A stretch of 64,000 nucleotides of DNA, taken from the NCBI GenBank assembly GCA_963422465.1, contig OY730171.1:3844001-3908000 (forward strand), written 5' to 3'. Below the pieces are notes generated by a model. It had not been told where the DNA came from and ran no database searches. It saw only the letters and a program-made list of their open reading frames with translations. Positions 10,476-21,364 of the stretch are shown here, piece by piece (the stretch's first letter is position 1; the number at the start of each line of letters is the position of its first letter). The position numbers and the translations under genes are program-made. The DNA is from Lichina pygmaea (taxonomy: Eukaryota; Ascomycota; Lichinomycetes; Lichinales; Lichinaceae).

Positions 10476-11087
10476 GCAGACATCTCAGCATCAAAGATCT
10501 TGAAGGAGTTAGCTGGTAGCTTTCCTCCAGAGTTGGCTGATCTTGAAGAAAGAATTTGCACTTCTGGGAGTGCACCTCTGAGTCTCTCTGAGCTTCTGCT
10601 TGGCTCAGCTGTTTTACGTTTTTTCCCCCCTGGTAGAGACTGAGAGAGAGGGAAAGACATAACTGGGGGGGGTTGTAGAGCTGGAACAGAGGTAGCTGTT
10701 GGGATCTCATATTTTCCTGGGCGTGTGTTCCATGCTTCTCTTGCCTTCTTGGCTGCTTCCTGGCGTACTGGACAGACACTGGCCCAGGCTGGGTGAGCTC
10801 CTCTGCAGTTGCAGCATTTTGGCTTGAGAAGCTGTTCAGGAACTTGGCAGGCTCTCCTTTCATGCTGGCCTCCACAGGCACCACACACAGCTTTGTTCTT
10901 GCAGAAGCGTGCTTGGTGCCCATAGCCAAAGCACTTGAAACATTGTGCAATAACTGTGTCTGCCAGAAAAGGTTCTGCTTCATGCATCCTGTGCCCCAGC
11001 ACTAGCCCACTCTCAATCAAAAGATTGGCTTGTTCAGGGGTAGCCAGATCCAGGTGGAGAGAGGTAACTGGCTTCTTTTGAGCTATA
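10472..11087 (-). CDS. LINE ORF1 (5'-truncated), zinc-knuckle protein
   Basis: The element-derived part of ORF1 begins at the truncated 5' end near 11087. It carries three CCHC-type knuckles: CFKCFGYGHQARFC, CGACGGQHERRAC and CCNCRGAHPAWASVC. A Pro/Ser-rich, basic tail follows. LINE ORF1 proteins of this type bind the element RNA. The stop TGA overlaps the ORF2 ATG by the ATGA tetranucleotide. The N-terminal part of ORF1 was lost at insertion; codons further upstream on this strand belong to copy B and are not part of the protein. Confidence 0.8.
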
Positions 11088-11099
11088 CAGCTTAAGCTT
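11088..11099. repeat. Target-site duplication of LINE copy C, right
   Basis: CAGCTTAAGCTT matches 7040-7051 exactly, and copy B sequence resumes immediately after it. Confidence 0.88.
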
Positions 11100-12292
11100 A
11101 GACTTGGGAATGTGATTTTAAAACGAAAAGAAGAAGTGCAAGTATTAGAAGTGTACCTGGATACCAAACTCCACTGGCACAAACACCAGAGAATTATTCT
11201 TCAAAAAGCACAAAAAGCACTATCTTCTCTCTCTAGAATCTCTTACTCCACCTGGGGCTTTCCAGTTCTCACATCATGTCTTGTATACACTGCAATACTC
11301 AGATCTGTACTGAGCTATACAGTGGGGATTTGGTTCAACCCACTCAGAAAATCCTCTAATATTTCCTCTCTTATTATATTCCAAAACAAATGTCTGAGAC
11401 TTATTGGGGGTGCTTTCAAAGCCACTCCTTCTTTTCTATTAGAGAGTGAGCTTTTTCTTTTACTTCTAGATCTCTATTTTAAATTTCACACAGCCTGTTT
11501 TCTCTCTTCTATCCAAACCTCCTTTCTGAAAGACTTTCTTGACAGTACCTTTTCTACTATTTCCTCCTATACTTCTTCACTGAGAAAACCTTTAAAGAAA
11601 TCTCCAACTATCTCTCCTAATTGGAAGTTCACTTGGTTAAGTCAAATAACTACTAACCAGGCTAGTTCAAATAAAGAACTACAAATACTCTTTACTAAAG
11701 AGTGGGAAAACCAATGGGAGGAGAAGAAAAGAAGAAGCTACACTGGGTGGCAGGTGTTTTGCCAAAAATCTCACTACAACAACCTGAAGCTCTACAAAAA
11801 GCTACAGAAAGCTGAGGCAAGCCTGCTACTGCAAACTAGAACTGGGAGAATTAGTCTAGCAAGTTTTCTTTTCAGAGCTAGAGTCTCTGACTTCCCTACC
11901 TCTTTATGTATTTGTGGTCAAGCAGAAGAGACAGTAAAGTATATTACCTCTTCATGCTCTCTACTCAAGTCAAAGACAACATGCTCTCTTTAACCCCCAA
12001 GATTTCACTACTATTATTTCAAACCCAGAGCTTCTACAGAAGTTTCTGTACTGGTTTATGTCTTTGAAAAGACTAAACCAATTTAATCTGGCTTTCAAAC
12101 TTCACTATTCACACTCCAACATCTAGAAGCTTTTCCTACCAGACATTACAAGATTTCCTTTTGCTACACTTTCTAGTCACCTCCCTGTCTTCAGTTTTTA
12201 TTCCTTTAAAGGTTTTCTGAAGAAGTTCACTATTAGCTGGAAGATCTGCATGGCTGTAAAGCTGCAAACAGTGTAAGAATCAAATCAAAAAA

Positions 12293-13155
12293 ATTCTCTG
12301 CCATCTCTGCCACCAGGTCGGGTGAACGTTGTTCCGTGTACCTCTGTACACTCGCTTGGGTCGGCTCAGCTGTTCTGGCCTGGGCCTTAACACTGGTGTT
12401 CACTGACTGCCTGAGCAAGAGTGTTGTTTGCAAGTTTTGTGCAGGGATAGAAGCAGAAAAAGTCACCAAAATCTTCATGAGATACTTTGTCTGTCACCAC
12501 AGGATTCCAAGAGCTGTCATGCCAGATCAAGAACTCCAATTTGTGAGCTATTTCTGGAAGACAATCTGCAGTCCTGAATATTCAGCAACACCTCTCTACT
12601 GCTTACTGACTGGAGACTGATAGAGCCACAGAACAAGCAAACTAGTGCTTAGAGAAGTACCTGTGGCTTTTTACTAATTACCACCAGTCTGATTGGGCAG
12701 ATTAGCTGCCAATCACAGAATTCACACTAAACAATCACACCTCCAGTGAGTGTCACGAACACCAGCCTTCTTTTTGCAGAATATAGCTACCACAGGTTGA
12801 TCAGCTTCCAAGCACTACCAGATCAAATCACACTGCCCACTCCAGCAAGAGATAGTCTGTCTTATACCAAGAAGCTCAAGAAGATGTTGCCTGCCTTGCA
12901 ACAAGTGATGTTGTCAGTCCAGGCTTGCTACAAAGCACAAACCAACCAGACAAGAGATACTGCACCATGATACCAGATAGGAGATAGAGTCTGGCTAGAC
13001 TTACACCACTATTCAACAGACCACCTGTTCAAGAAGCTGGATGCCAAGAACACTTGATTCAGAGTCACACAGGTAGGCTCCCCACACATGTACTGGCTGG
13101 ATACCCTAGGGGGACTGCACAATGTTTTCCATGTCTTCCTGCTACATCCACTTGT
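12293..13155 (+). mobile_element. Ty3/gypsy-type integrase fragment
   Basis: A plus-strand relic of an LTR retrotransposon pol gene. The integrase core is recognisable from about 12390 to 12560 (FTDCLSKSVVC, IEAEKVTKIFMRYFV, HHRIPRAVMPD, QFVSYFWKTIC). The C-terminal integrase region is recognisable around 12960-13150 (GDRVWLDL, FHVFLLHPL). Its orientation is opposite to the two gag fragments at the left of the window, so it is probably a third insertion or a rearranged piece. It is broken, with several breaks and no LTR seen. LINE copy D inserted at its right end. Confidence 0.75.
13144..13155. repeat. Target-site duplication of LINE copy D, left
   Basis: ACATCCACTTGT is repeated exactly at 15111-15122, after the A-rich tail of copy D. 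Confidence 0.92.
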
Positions 13156-15110
13156 AATACTTTCCTGACAGGTTCAAGAATGCAAAGACAGTCTGTCTAA
13201 GAAAACCTGGCAAAGGAAGCTATAACCAAGCCAAAGCCTGGCACCCTATAGCTTTGCTTAACACAACTGGCAAGCTGATAGAAGCTATTACAGCAGCCAG
13301 GCTAAGCAAGGTAGTAGAAGAAGTTAAACTTTTACCAGAAATCCAGATAGACTTCAGAAAAGAAAGATCAACTGAATCAGCACTCTTCCTACTGACCTCC
13401 CAAGTGGAAAAAGTCTGGAAGAAAGGCATGGTTGCATCTCTACTCTCTCTGGATATCTCAGGAGCCTATGATAGAGTTCTACCTAAGATCCTCCAACAAA
13501 TCCTAGAGAGAAAAGAAATTCCTCTCTGGCTATCTTCCTGGATTTTCTTTTTCTGCACCAGTCACTCTACCACTCTTGTGTTTAATGACTCTGAGTCTTC
13601 CTCTATTCCTATTCACTGTAGAGTTCCCCAAGATTCCCCTTTATCTTCTATTCTTTTTCTATTTTATATTTCTGAACTACATAAAACTGTACATTCTCCT
13701 TCCACTGGTGTTTCTGCTCTGGGATTTGCAGATGATACAAATCTGCTTGTATTTGGACACTCCCTAAAAAGCAACCTTCTGAAGTTGAAGAACACACACC
13801 TCAAATGTCTATCATGGGCTGCAAGACATAGAATAGTTTTCTCTCCTGAGAAATATGAAATACTTTATTTTTCCAGAAGAAGATCAGACAATCTTCAGCT
13901 TAAGCTCAGACTGGGGAATATGATTCTAAGACTAAAAGAAGAAGTGCGAGTATTAGGAGTGTACCTGGATGCAAAACTCCACTGACATAAGCACCAGAGA
14001 ATTATTCTTCAAAAAGTCCAGAAAGCACTCTCCTCTCTCTCCAGAACTTCATATTCTACTTGGGGTTTCCCAGTCCTCACATCACATCTTGTGTATACTG
14101 CAATACTCAGATCCTTACTGAGCTATACAGTGGGGATCTGGTTCAATCCTCTAAGAAAATCTTCTAATATTTCCTCTCTTATCATATTCCAGAACAAATG
14201 TCTGAGACTTATTAGAGGTGTCTTCAAAGCCACTCCATCTTTCTTATTAGAGAGTGAGCTTTTTCTTTTACCTCTAGATCTCTATTTCAAATTTCGCACA
14301 GCCTGTTTCCTCTCTTCTATTCAAACCTCCTCTCTGAAATCACTTCTGGATAATATTTTTTCTAATATCTCCCACTATGCCTCTTCCCTGAAGAAACCTT
14401 TAAAGGAATCTCCAACTATCTCTCCCTACTGGAAGTTCACTTGGTTAAACCAAATAACTACTAACCAGGCTAGTTCAAAGAAAGAACTACAGAAGCTCTT
14501 TGTTAAAGAGTGGGAAGACCAATAGGAGGAGAAGAAAAGAAGAAGCTACTCTGGGTGGCAGGTGTTTTGCCAAAAGCCTCACCACAACAATCTGAAGCTC
14601 TACAAAAAGTTACAGAAAGCTGAGGCAAGTCTACTACTACAAACTAGAACTGGGAGAATTGGCCCGGCAAGTTTTCTATTCAGAGCTGGAGTTCCAGATT
14701 TTCCTACTCCTTTATGTATTTGTGGTCAAGCAGAAGAGACAGTGAAACATATCACCTCTTCATGCTCTCTTTACTCAAGTCAAAGACAGCAAACCCTTTT
14801 TAATTCTCAAGATTTCACTTCTATTATTTTAAACCCAGAACTTCCACAGAAGTTTCTATACTGGTTTATGTCTTTGAAAAGACTAAACCAGTTTAATCTG
14901 GCTTTCAAACTCCACTATTCACACTCTAATATCTAGAAGTTTCCTTTCTACCAGTCACTACAAGATTTCCTTTTGCTACATTCCCTAGTCACTCCCAGTC
15001 TTCAGTTTTTATTCCTTTAAAGGTTTTCTGAAGAGACTCACTCTTAGCTAGAAGATCTGCATGGCTGAAAAGCTACTATCAGTGTAAGAGTCAAATAAAA
15101 AATAAAAAAA
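13156..15110 (+). mobile_element. LINE copy D (5'-truncated)
   Basis: A diverged copy of the same LINE family. It starts just upstream of the RT domain, keeps the RT (LSLDISGAYDRV, FADD near 13730), the C-terminal Cys-His motif near 14710-14765, the shared 3' sequence and an A-rich tail. It is interrupted by at least two stops (near 13985 and 14523) and one frame change. It reads TGG where copies A and C have TAG. Perfect 12-bp target duplications flank it. Confidence 0.92.
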
Positions 15111-15122
15111 ACATCCACTTGT
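15111..15122. repeat. Target-site duplication of LINE copy D, right
   Basis: ACATCCACTTGT matches 13144-13155. GC-richer, gene-bearing DNA starts directly after it. Confidence 0.92.
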
Positions 15123-15285
15123 CCGGTGTCAGGTGAGTGGAGCATGCTCGATCAACACCTGGGAAGTAGAGAAAGAGGTAGGGGGAGATAGTCTGCGCGG
15201 TCGGATACCGAGCACGTCAGCTGCAATGATCCTGCGCCGCAAACCCCAGCGAAGATTTCCACGTCCAATCCATTCTCTGGATAAA

Positions 15286-17122
15286 TTAAAACACCACGTA
15301 CTGCAACGTCTCAAAGGCACTATACCGTCTCAGGTATACGGGTCCTCTTCGATAGGCCCTGAGCATGTCCTCCGGGCGTCTGCTTGTCAGACTGCTGCTG
15401 CCGCCGCTTCGCTGCAGTCTGCTCAGCCCGCCGTCGATGATTCTCATGATAGCCGGCGAAGGCTTAAACATTGGATCGAAGACTAGTAGGTTGTGAGACC
15501 CGTCGGTGCGTTGCTCGTAGCCGATGATAGTGAGCGAATGCCCTGTTTCACAAGAGATCTGTCAGTGGCCGAGTCTCTTCTCAGGGTCAAATGCCGAATC
15601 AGGATTGCTGCAGATTCTGTGGAGACGGACCTGGATGCTGAAAGTAGATGGGTGGGAGATCGGTCTTGACGATCTTCCTGTTGGAAGAGGCCGGATTGGA
15701 AGCGTACGGTCCGGTGAAGTACGTTTCAACGAACGCCATGAGCCGCTCGTATGTACGGCCTATATTGTCATCACTGCCCTCTGCACCCTTGCTGAATGCT
15801 CGGCCTTCGCATCTAGAGCTCAGTCAGCAGGATGATCGGACCAGAAAGTCAAAGGCGGTCGGTTTACATAAGAGATGACTTACGGAATGCCTAGGCTCAG
15901 AAGAAGGGCCTGCGCCTGTAATGCTAGCTTTGAGCGTGATGCAGCCAGGACCAAGGGATCGGCCGCACAGTACCTCCGGCGTGCCGATGTATTTCCTCGT
16001 CCCCTTGATACCACCTGTCTCGACTCTACCCACGCTGTTGAACCCCCGATCCCACGCCCCCTCTATCAGATCCTGCAGCCTCAAGATCCCAGGGGTGCCG
16101 TTCTCAAAGGCTTCGTAGCCCGGACTGTGGGCCCCGCGGATGTACGATATGATCATCTGAATGTTCCGGTAGCCGCAGAAACCACCTTCACGATTGAACT
16201 TGACCACGTGACGAACGGAGGGGTGGCAGAACCATGCCGCCGCGACGGACGTGTCTTGCTCGCAGAGATACGCCAGGACGGGTATAGCGCCAGTGATCTC
16301 GTTTACGACCGTCTCGACCTTCTCGAGCGTGCCGTCGCGCCGGATCCGGTTCTCCATCGTCACCGTGCCGCTCGTCTCGAGCAGACGTTGGAGCCAGCTC
16401 GGCATCTGCGCCTCGTGGGCGTACGGCCCCAACTCGGCTTTCTTCATACGTTAGCATGGATTGATCAGGAATTCCCCAATGTCTGGTCCTCTTACCCCCA
16501 GACGCCTAGAATGACCGGCATGTGGGCCTGACGACGGCTGCTTGGACTCTCTTGGAGACGCACCCCCAACGAGAAAACTCATCCAACTTCGTGCAATGCT
16601 GTTTGAAGTTTTCGGGCTGGACTTGGACACACGCCGTTGGCTCGCCTGCCCTGTATGATTTCGATCTCTGGAAGAACCACGCATTCGACGGTCACAGTCG
16701 TGGTCATGGCCAACACCATCCCGCGACCTTCTCCGTCTATGTCGGGATACATCGGGCTCTTGCGACTTATCGGCGGTCATCTTCTCTATGGCATGCATAT
16801 CGATATGGGCATCCAGCTCGCTGAGGAGGATGGCCTCCCCGCAGTTGGCTTCTGGGCATGTAACGTAGTCATCTTCGGGCTCCTCCTCGTTGCCTTCCGT
16901 AGGGGCGATATCTGCTGCGTCGTTTGTCGTCAATCTTGCACAGTCGCTTGCCACTGTGGAACTCGGATCCACATGTGACGTAAAGACATGATCAGAATCT
17001 CGGGCAACGAAAGGAGATTCCCCTTCTGAGTGGAGAGTCTCGACATGAAGCATGAGCACATATGTATCAGACTCGGTGTAGTCGCAAAAGGGACATGCTC
17101 CTATGGTAGATTCCTCTGCCAT
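15286..17122 (-). CDS. ZUP1: ZUP1/UFSP-type cysteine protease (peptidase C78), deubiquitinase
   Basis: The predicted protein is about 460-470 residues. Two C2H2-like zinc fingers stand at the N-terminus (CPFCDYTESDTY...LHVETLH and CPEANCGEA...HIDMH), then a basic linker, then a papain-like C78 domain. The catalytic Cys is in GGFCGYRNIQ, the His in GHSLTIIGYE, the Asp in VFDPMF; ETGGIKGTRKYIGTPE is typical of ZUP1. Members with this layout cleave K63-linked ubiquitin chains and act in DNA-damage responses; that role is inferred here. There are five exons, with introns at 16442-16495, about 15915-15973, about 15815-15883, and one of about 60-70 nt upstream of 15541. The start at 17122 gives the first zinc finger; an in-frame ATG at 17173 is possible. 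It is the first gene right of the repeat island. Confidence 0.85.
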
Positions 17123-17552
17123 AGCTGCTGTTCGCTGATGAAGGTGAGGATAGAATTCAGCCACCGCTGACAATGGGCTCTATGAAAAGCTGTGGACGTA
17201 GCTTAGGCAGGTGAATGATTAGTTAGCGGCAATCAATGACGTTGAGTTGTCAAGTAATTAGGCTGTCTGGATCTTTGCATCGAAGCTAGTGCTAGTCACT
17301 TGTTGCGACCCTCAACTACGTAGTCGTATGGGCAAGAGCAAGCCTACGGTATGTTCCCAGGTGCAAATTCAGGCCCCACGTACACTAAATCGCTAAGCGC
17401 AGGCTTGTCAGGCTGTCCGATTTGACCACGGGACTCTGAACCGCGAAGCCAAGTTTGGAAGCGTCATCGATGGGTACGAGCGCCAATACGCCCGAGGTAC
17501 ACTCAGCATGGCCCTCTACGTAGGTACACTCGCGTCTGATCTTAGAATGTGA

Positions 17553-19334
17553 TCAGACCTGTAAAGTCTCGAACCTCTTCTTGGCCTCTTCTGCTGCATC
17601 AGCTGCTGTCGGCGGCGGCTGAATCTTGGGTTTGGGCCCTTTTTCGGCCTTCTCCTTGATCTTCAATGAAGTCGAGTCCTTGGGCAGCTCTTTCGTGTAT
17701 TCGATGAAGTCTGGCGAACCTCGGATATATGGTCGCAATACCTCGGGAACTCGCAAGCCCTGTTTGAATGTCGCAATCAGACAAGAACAATCGCGCCTCA
17801 GAAAACGCCAGATACTTACATCTTCGGTCTGATAATTCTCGACGATGCAGCATAGCGCGCGCCCGGTGGCGCAGAGTGTGCAATTGAGCAAGTGGACGTA
17901 CTTCTTCCGGGCATCTGTCTGGGCTTTTGCGCCACATCGAATCTCCAGAGCCCTCGACTGGTAGTCTGTACAATTCGAGCACGATACCAATTCCTTGTAC
18001 TCGCCTTGGAAGGGGAACCAGGCTTCGAGGTCGTACTTCTTCGACGCCGCGTTGTTTAGCGCCCCCGAAACAATGGCCATGACGCGATAGGGCAGCCCCA
18101 ACGACTGGTAAAACTCCTCGGCCATCTTGATCATGGATTCGAAGGCGTCCCACGACTTTACTGGGTCTGTGTACACGAACTGCTCGACCTGCGATTGGGT
18201 CAGGCCGGTCCAAAAGGTCGCTTGCTCAACGCACCTTTTGAAACTCATGAGTTCGAAATAGGCCCCATGCTTCCTTGCCATGAGCACCGGCCTCTTTCCG
18301 AAAACACGAGCTCACGCCTCCGAGCCTGGATCAGACAGATAAGCCGAAGGTACACCTCGATACCCCGAAGACTCACCTGATGGGTAATTGCTTCTCCGTA
18401 AGCCATTCGTCCGCATGTAGGGCCGATAGCGGCTGCTCCGAAGTTGCAATGAGGTACTTCTCGTTCTGCTCCTCGCCATCCGCGACTTTGTACAGCTCCT
18501 CGTCGAATTGCTCGAGCTGGGCCGTCTTGGCCATCCACTTTCTCAGCATCATCGTCGGCGGCTCCACTTCCAGATAACCGTGATCCGTCATGAAGTCCAG
18601 GGCGTATTGCTCCAGCGCTCGTCGTAGCTTGACTCCTGGTCCTGTCCGAAAGTTGCCACGGTGACCTACAACTTTGACGCCTCGATCGAAGTCGCATGCG
18701 TCTAGTCGTGTCATGACCTCGTGATGCGACAGACAATCCCGCTTCTCGACCTTGACACCTTCAGGCGCCCAGTCACGAATGAGCGCATTGTCATCCTTGG
18801 CGATCAGTCAGCCAGTAAGAATTACGGTGCTCATCGAACTGGCACGGCACCTCGTTATTGCTGATGGGCACCGACTCGTGCACGTAGTTGCCTACGAGAC
18901 CGAGCTTCTTGGAGAGCGCGGCGTCCTTGTCCAAGGCAGCCTCCTCCAGCGCCTTTTTCGATTTTTCGAGATCCGCTTTCCGCTGCAACAGTTCCCCAGC
19001 ATCCTCTTTCGCCTGATTTGTGAACCATTTCGGTCAATGGCTGACGGTCCTGCATCTCTAGGCTGTCATTCACATGCCTTCTTCTTCAACCCAATCTCCT
19101 TTTGCGTTGCATTGATCTTCGAGCCGATCTGTGATGCCTCATACTTGACTATGTGATCGGTTAGTCACTGGATGTCACTCGTACGGAGTCCACTTCCTCA
19201 CCTTTACGATGGTCTTCGAAGAGCTCAATCACTTCGTCGACGATACCTTCAGGGGCACACCGCTTCCGCTGGTTCTCGCGGAGTCTCTTGGGATCCCCCG
19301 CCCGGTCGGTAATGAAGTCCTGTACGTCAAGCAT
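17553..19334 (-). CDS. SES1: Cytosolic seryl-tRNA synthetase
   Basis: A class II aminoacyl-tRNA synthetase that charges tRNA-Ser in the cytosol; 483 residues over seven exons. The start MLDVQDFITDR and the coiled-coil arm (KADLEKSKKALEEAAL) are typical. Catalytic motifs are CFRKEAGAHGKEAWGLFRTHEF and the motif 3 region CCIVENYQTEDGLRVPEVL. A Lys-rich C-terminal tail follows, as in fungal SerRS. Exons are 19334-19202, 19148-19078, 19012-18851, 18795-18377, 18325-18235, 18188-17820 and 17759-17553; the summed phases fit throughout. The second intron (19013-19077) needs a GC donor. The neighbours on both sides are on the same strand. Confidence 0.95.
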
Positions 19335-20052
19335 GGCCGCTGTACAGACAGTAGAATTGATCTGAGGAATGCTAGGGATGGCTGTTCTAGAGCTCTGCGA
19401 GGAAGACGTTTGGGAAGAAGCGAGGGGTAGGTACCGTACAGTTGTGGGGTGCAGTACAGTAACTGCTCGGCTGCGTTATCGCTCATTTTGTTGACATGTG
19501 CTTGGGGCTTAGGTGTTCGGCCCCTAAATTAGTGATCGCAAACCAGATTATACACTGTGGGTAACAGGTTACTACGTAAGCCTAATATGCAATGGGCCGG
19601 CAACCGTTCAGCTGCCTCATGTCCACCTGCTACAGTAGGTACGTAGTTCTCAGATAATTTGAAGCTGAAAATCTGCTCCCAGTCGATCCAACCAAGATCT
19701 CTGTGTCTGCTACTGTAGGTGGCCAAGTTAACCATGAGACATCGCCACATCCATCAAGAGAAAGCCCTTTGGCCAAGCCTAGACCAGGACGAACGTCCAC
19801 CACACAAGTCATCCATATCCTAAACCAGAGACATACGAAGACGTCCCACTCCTCCTTTATATTAACTTGTGGTTCTTCCTTTATAGTCTGCCCCCTCGCG
19901 CGTACCAATCGTAGAACGCTGAAACATGAATGGGCCACGAGGGAGCGAACGGACAGTGAAGCGGCCAATACGCCAAGAGCACAAACGTTTCAAAGCAATC
20001 TTCACGTACGCCTGGATCTCAGACAACCCTCGACAGACGCCAGGGGGCCTCT
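19335..20052. other. Intergenic, SES1 upstream and RHB1 downstream
   Basis: No gene was recognised. The stretch must hold the SES1 promoter and the 3' end of the Rheb gene. Short open frames on both strands have no family features. Confidence 0.5.
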
Positions 20053-20866
20053 TCACATCATCCGGCACCCTCCGCCTGCCGCAGGCTCGTGTGGGTTCTG
20101 GGCCTTTTCGACCTCGGCGATCATGAGCTCAAAGGCCTTGGTGACGTTCTCATTGTAGCGGGCGCTGGCTTCGGTCCAGGCACACTTGAACTTCGCCCCG
20201 AGGTGCTTGCCTTCTTCCGGCGACACCTGTCTTTGCTCTGGACGCAGATCGCTCTTGTTGCCGACGATGACCAGAGGAACCGATTCGGTTCCCTGCAGAT
20301 GGATCAGCGGCTGGCCAAAGTCATTGTCACGACCCCCGCTAGGACTTGCATACCAGATGATTCAGGATCTTGTCTCGGATGAGGCTGATCATCTCGAACG
20401 ACTGTCTCGAAGCGATCGAGTATACAAGCACATAGCCATGAATACCGATGAAATGCTTCGAGTTCAGGATGCTATACTCATCCTAAGAAGTGTCAGATCT
20501 CACATTGGCCTCCATGCCTCTGGAGATTTCAGATGATATCTCAATCTAGAAATGGTATCGTTCACCTGACCGGCTGTATCGACAATCTCCGTCGAAAATT
20601 CCTGCCCCTTGTACTTGATGAGCTTGCCAAAGGTATTCTCGATGGTCGGGTAGTAGCTCTCGACGAAGTGACCGTCGACGAATTGCACCGTGAGGGACGA
20701 CTTGCCTGATAGTTCAGGATCAGCCGAAATGGAACATGTGCTTCACCCCAGACGATTCACACCATCAAAACATTGCGCAAGTTCATCTCCACGAAAACCT
20801 GACACACTTACCAACAGAGCGGCTACCCACGACAGCAATCTTTCTTTGTTTCGGGGTCCCGGTCAT
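20053..20866 (-). CDS. RHB1: Rheb-type small GTPase
   Basis: A Ras-superfamily GTPase of about 187 residues in four exons. The P-loop reads GSRSVGKSS, with the Arg typical of Rheb; the effector loop reads YYPTIENTF, the switch II box DTAGQDEYSI, the base-binding motif NKSD and the later ETSA-like box TEASAR. The C-terminus ends CRMM, a CaaX box with terminal Met, which favours farnesylation and membrane attachment. Rheb activates TORC1 and in fungi affects arginine uptake and growth; that role is from family knowledge. Exon 1 is 20866-20812, exon 2 20705-20566, and two more exons run down to the stop at 20053. Confidence 0.93.
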
Positions 20867-21364
20867 GGTCACTGCGCTGGGTATCGACCCTGAATGTTTG
20901 CTGCTGCAACGTGCCACTCCGCAACATATGCTGGGAGCCGCCGTGGCCGCTTAGCGGCGGGAATGCAGCTGCCGGCTGAGAGTTCAAGTGATGCCAGCTC
21001 ACGTGATGAGGGGTCCTTTTGAAATGCCCCACCGTACGGACGTTACGTAGAAACCTTCACTATCACTTTGAAGCTTATGGGCACTACGGATGCTGCTTCT
21101 GTCACATGAGATGAAGACATAGTCTAGAAGGTCTGTATGGACAAAGACGAGAGCGTAGAAGTCATGGACAGAGATAGAAGTGTAGTGTATAACGCCAGCG
21201 ATTTACAGCTACGTACAGCCTCATCGGATGATTTTGGGTCTTACGTGCGCCATCAAAAAGCCGTGCAACGATGTCATAGTAGACCCTCCATGACTTGGGG
21301 TACTAAATGCAGTATGATTTGCACTTCGTGATATCCTTCCGGACAGAATCCTAACAAAGAGCAT
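20867..21364. other. Intergenic, RHB1 upstream and WAPL downstream
   Basis: A 498-bp spacer with no recognised gene or RNA. Confidence 0.5.

Larger units (their letters stand above)
7052..11087 (-). mobile_element. LINE copy C (most complete copy)
   Basis: The youngest and longest copy, inserted in reverse inside copy B. On the minus strand it reads a partial ORF1 with zinc knuckles, ORF2 with endonuclease and RT, a C-terminal Cys-His domain, a 3' UTR and a T-rich end (A-rich on the element strand). The 12-bp duplications on either side show target-primed insertion. It is 5'-truncated inside ORF1. Only one in-frame TAG interrupts ORF2. Family: endonuclease-bearing LINE, closest in layout to the I/Tad-like fungal elements, but no RNase H was recognised. 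Confidence 0.92.
6347..12292 (+). mobile_element. LINE copy B (5'-truncated, split by copy C)
   Basis: A diverged copy of the same LINE family on the plus strand. The left part (6347-7051) starts within the RT domain and ends at the FSRRRSDNLQL segment. The right part (11100-12292) resumes exactly there and runs through the C-terminal Cys-His motif and the shared 3' sequence to an A-rich tail. The gap is filled by copy C. Several stops and shifts show it is dead. Where copies A and C have TAG, this copy reads TGG (CLSWAARHG). Its 5' edge touches the tail of copy A, and no target duplication of its own was found. Confidence 0.88.

Noticed and set aside
2797-10602. RIP (repeat-induced point mutation) as the cause of decay in LINE copy A
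   Set aside because: Several A-versus-C differences are C to T or G to A, but they do not fall mainly in CpA, and copy C keeps a 707-codon frame. No clear RIP signature can be claimed by eye.
6347-12292. Target duplication for LINE copies A and B
   Set aside because: No matching words were found at 2797/6346 or 6347/12292; later insertion or recombination probably removed them.
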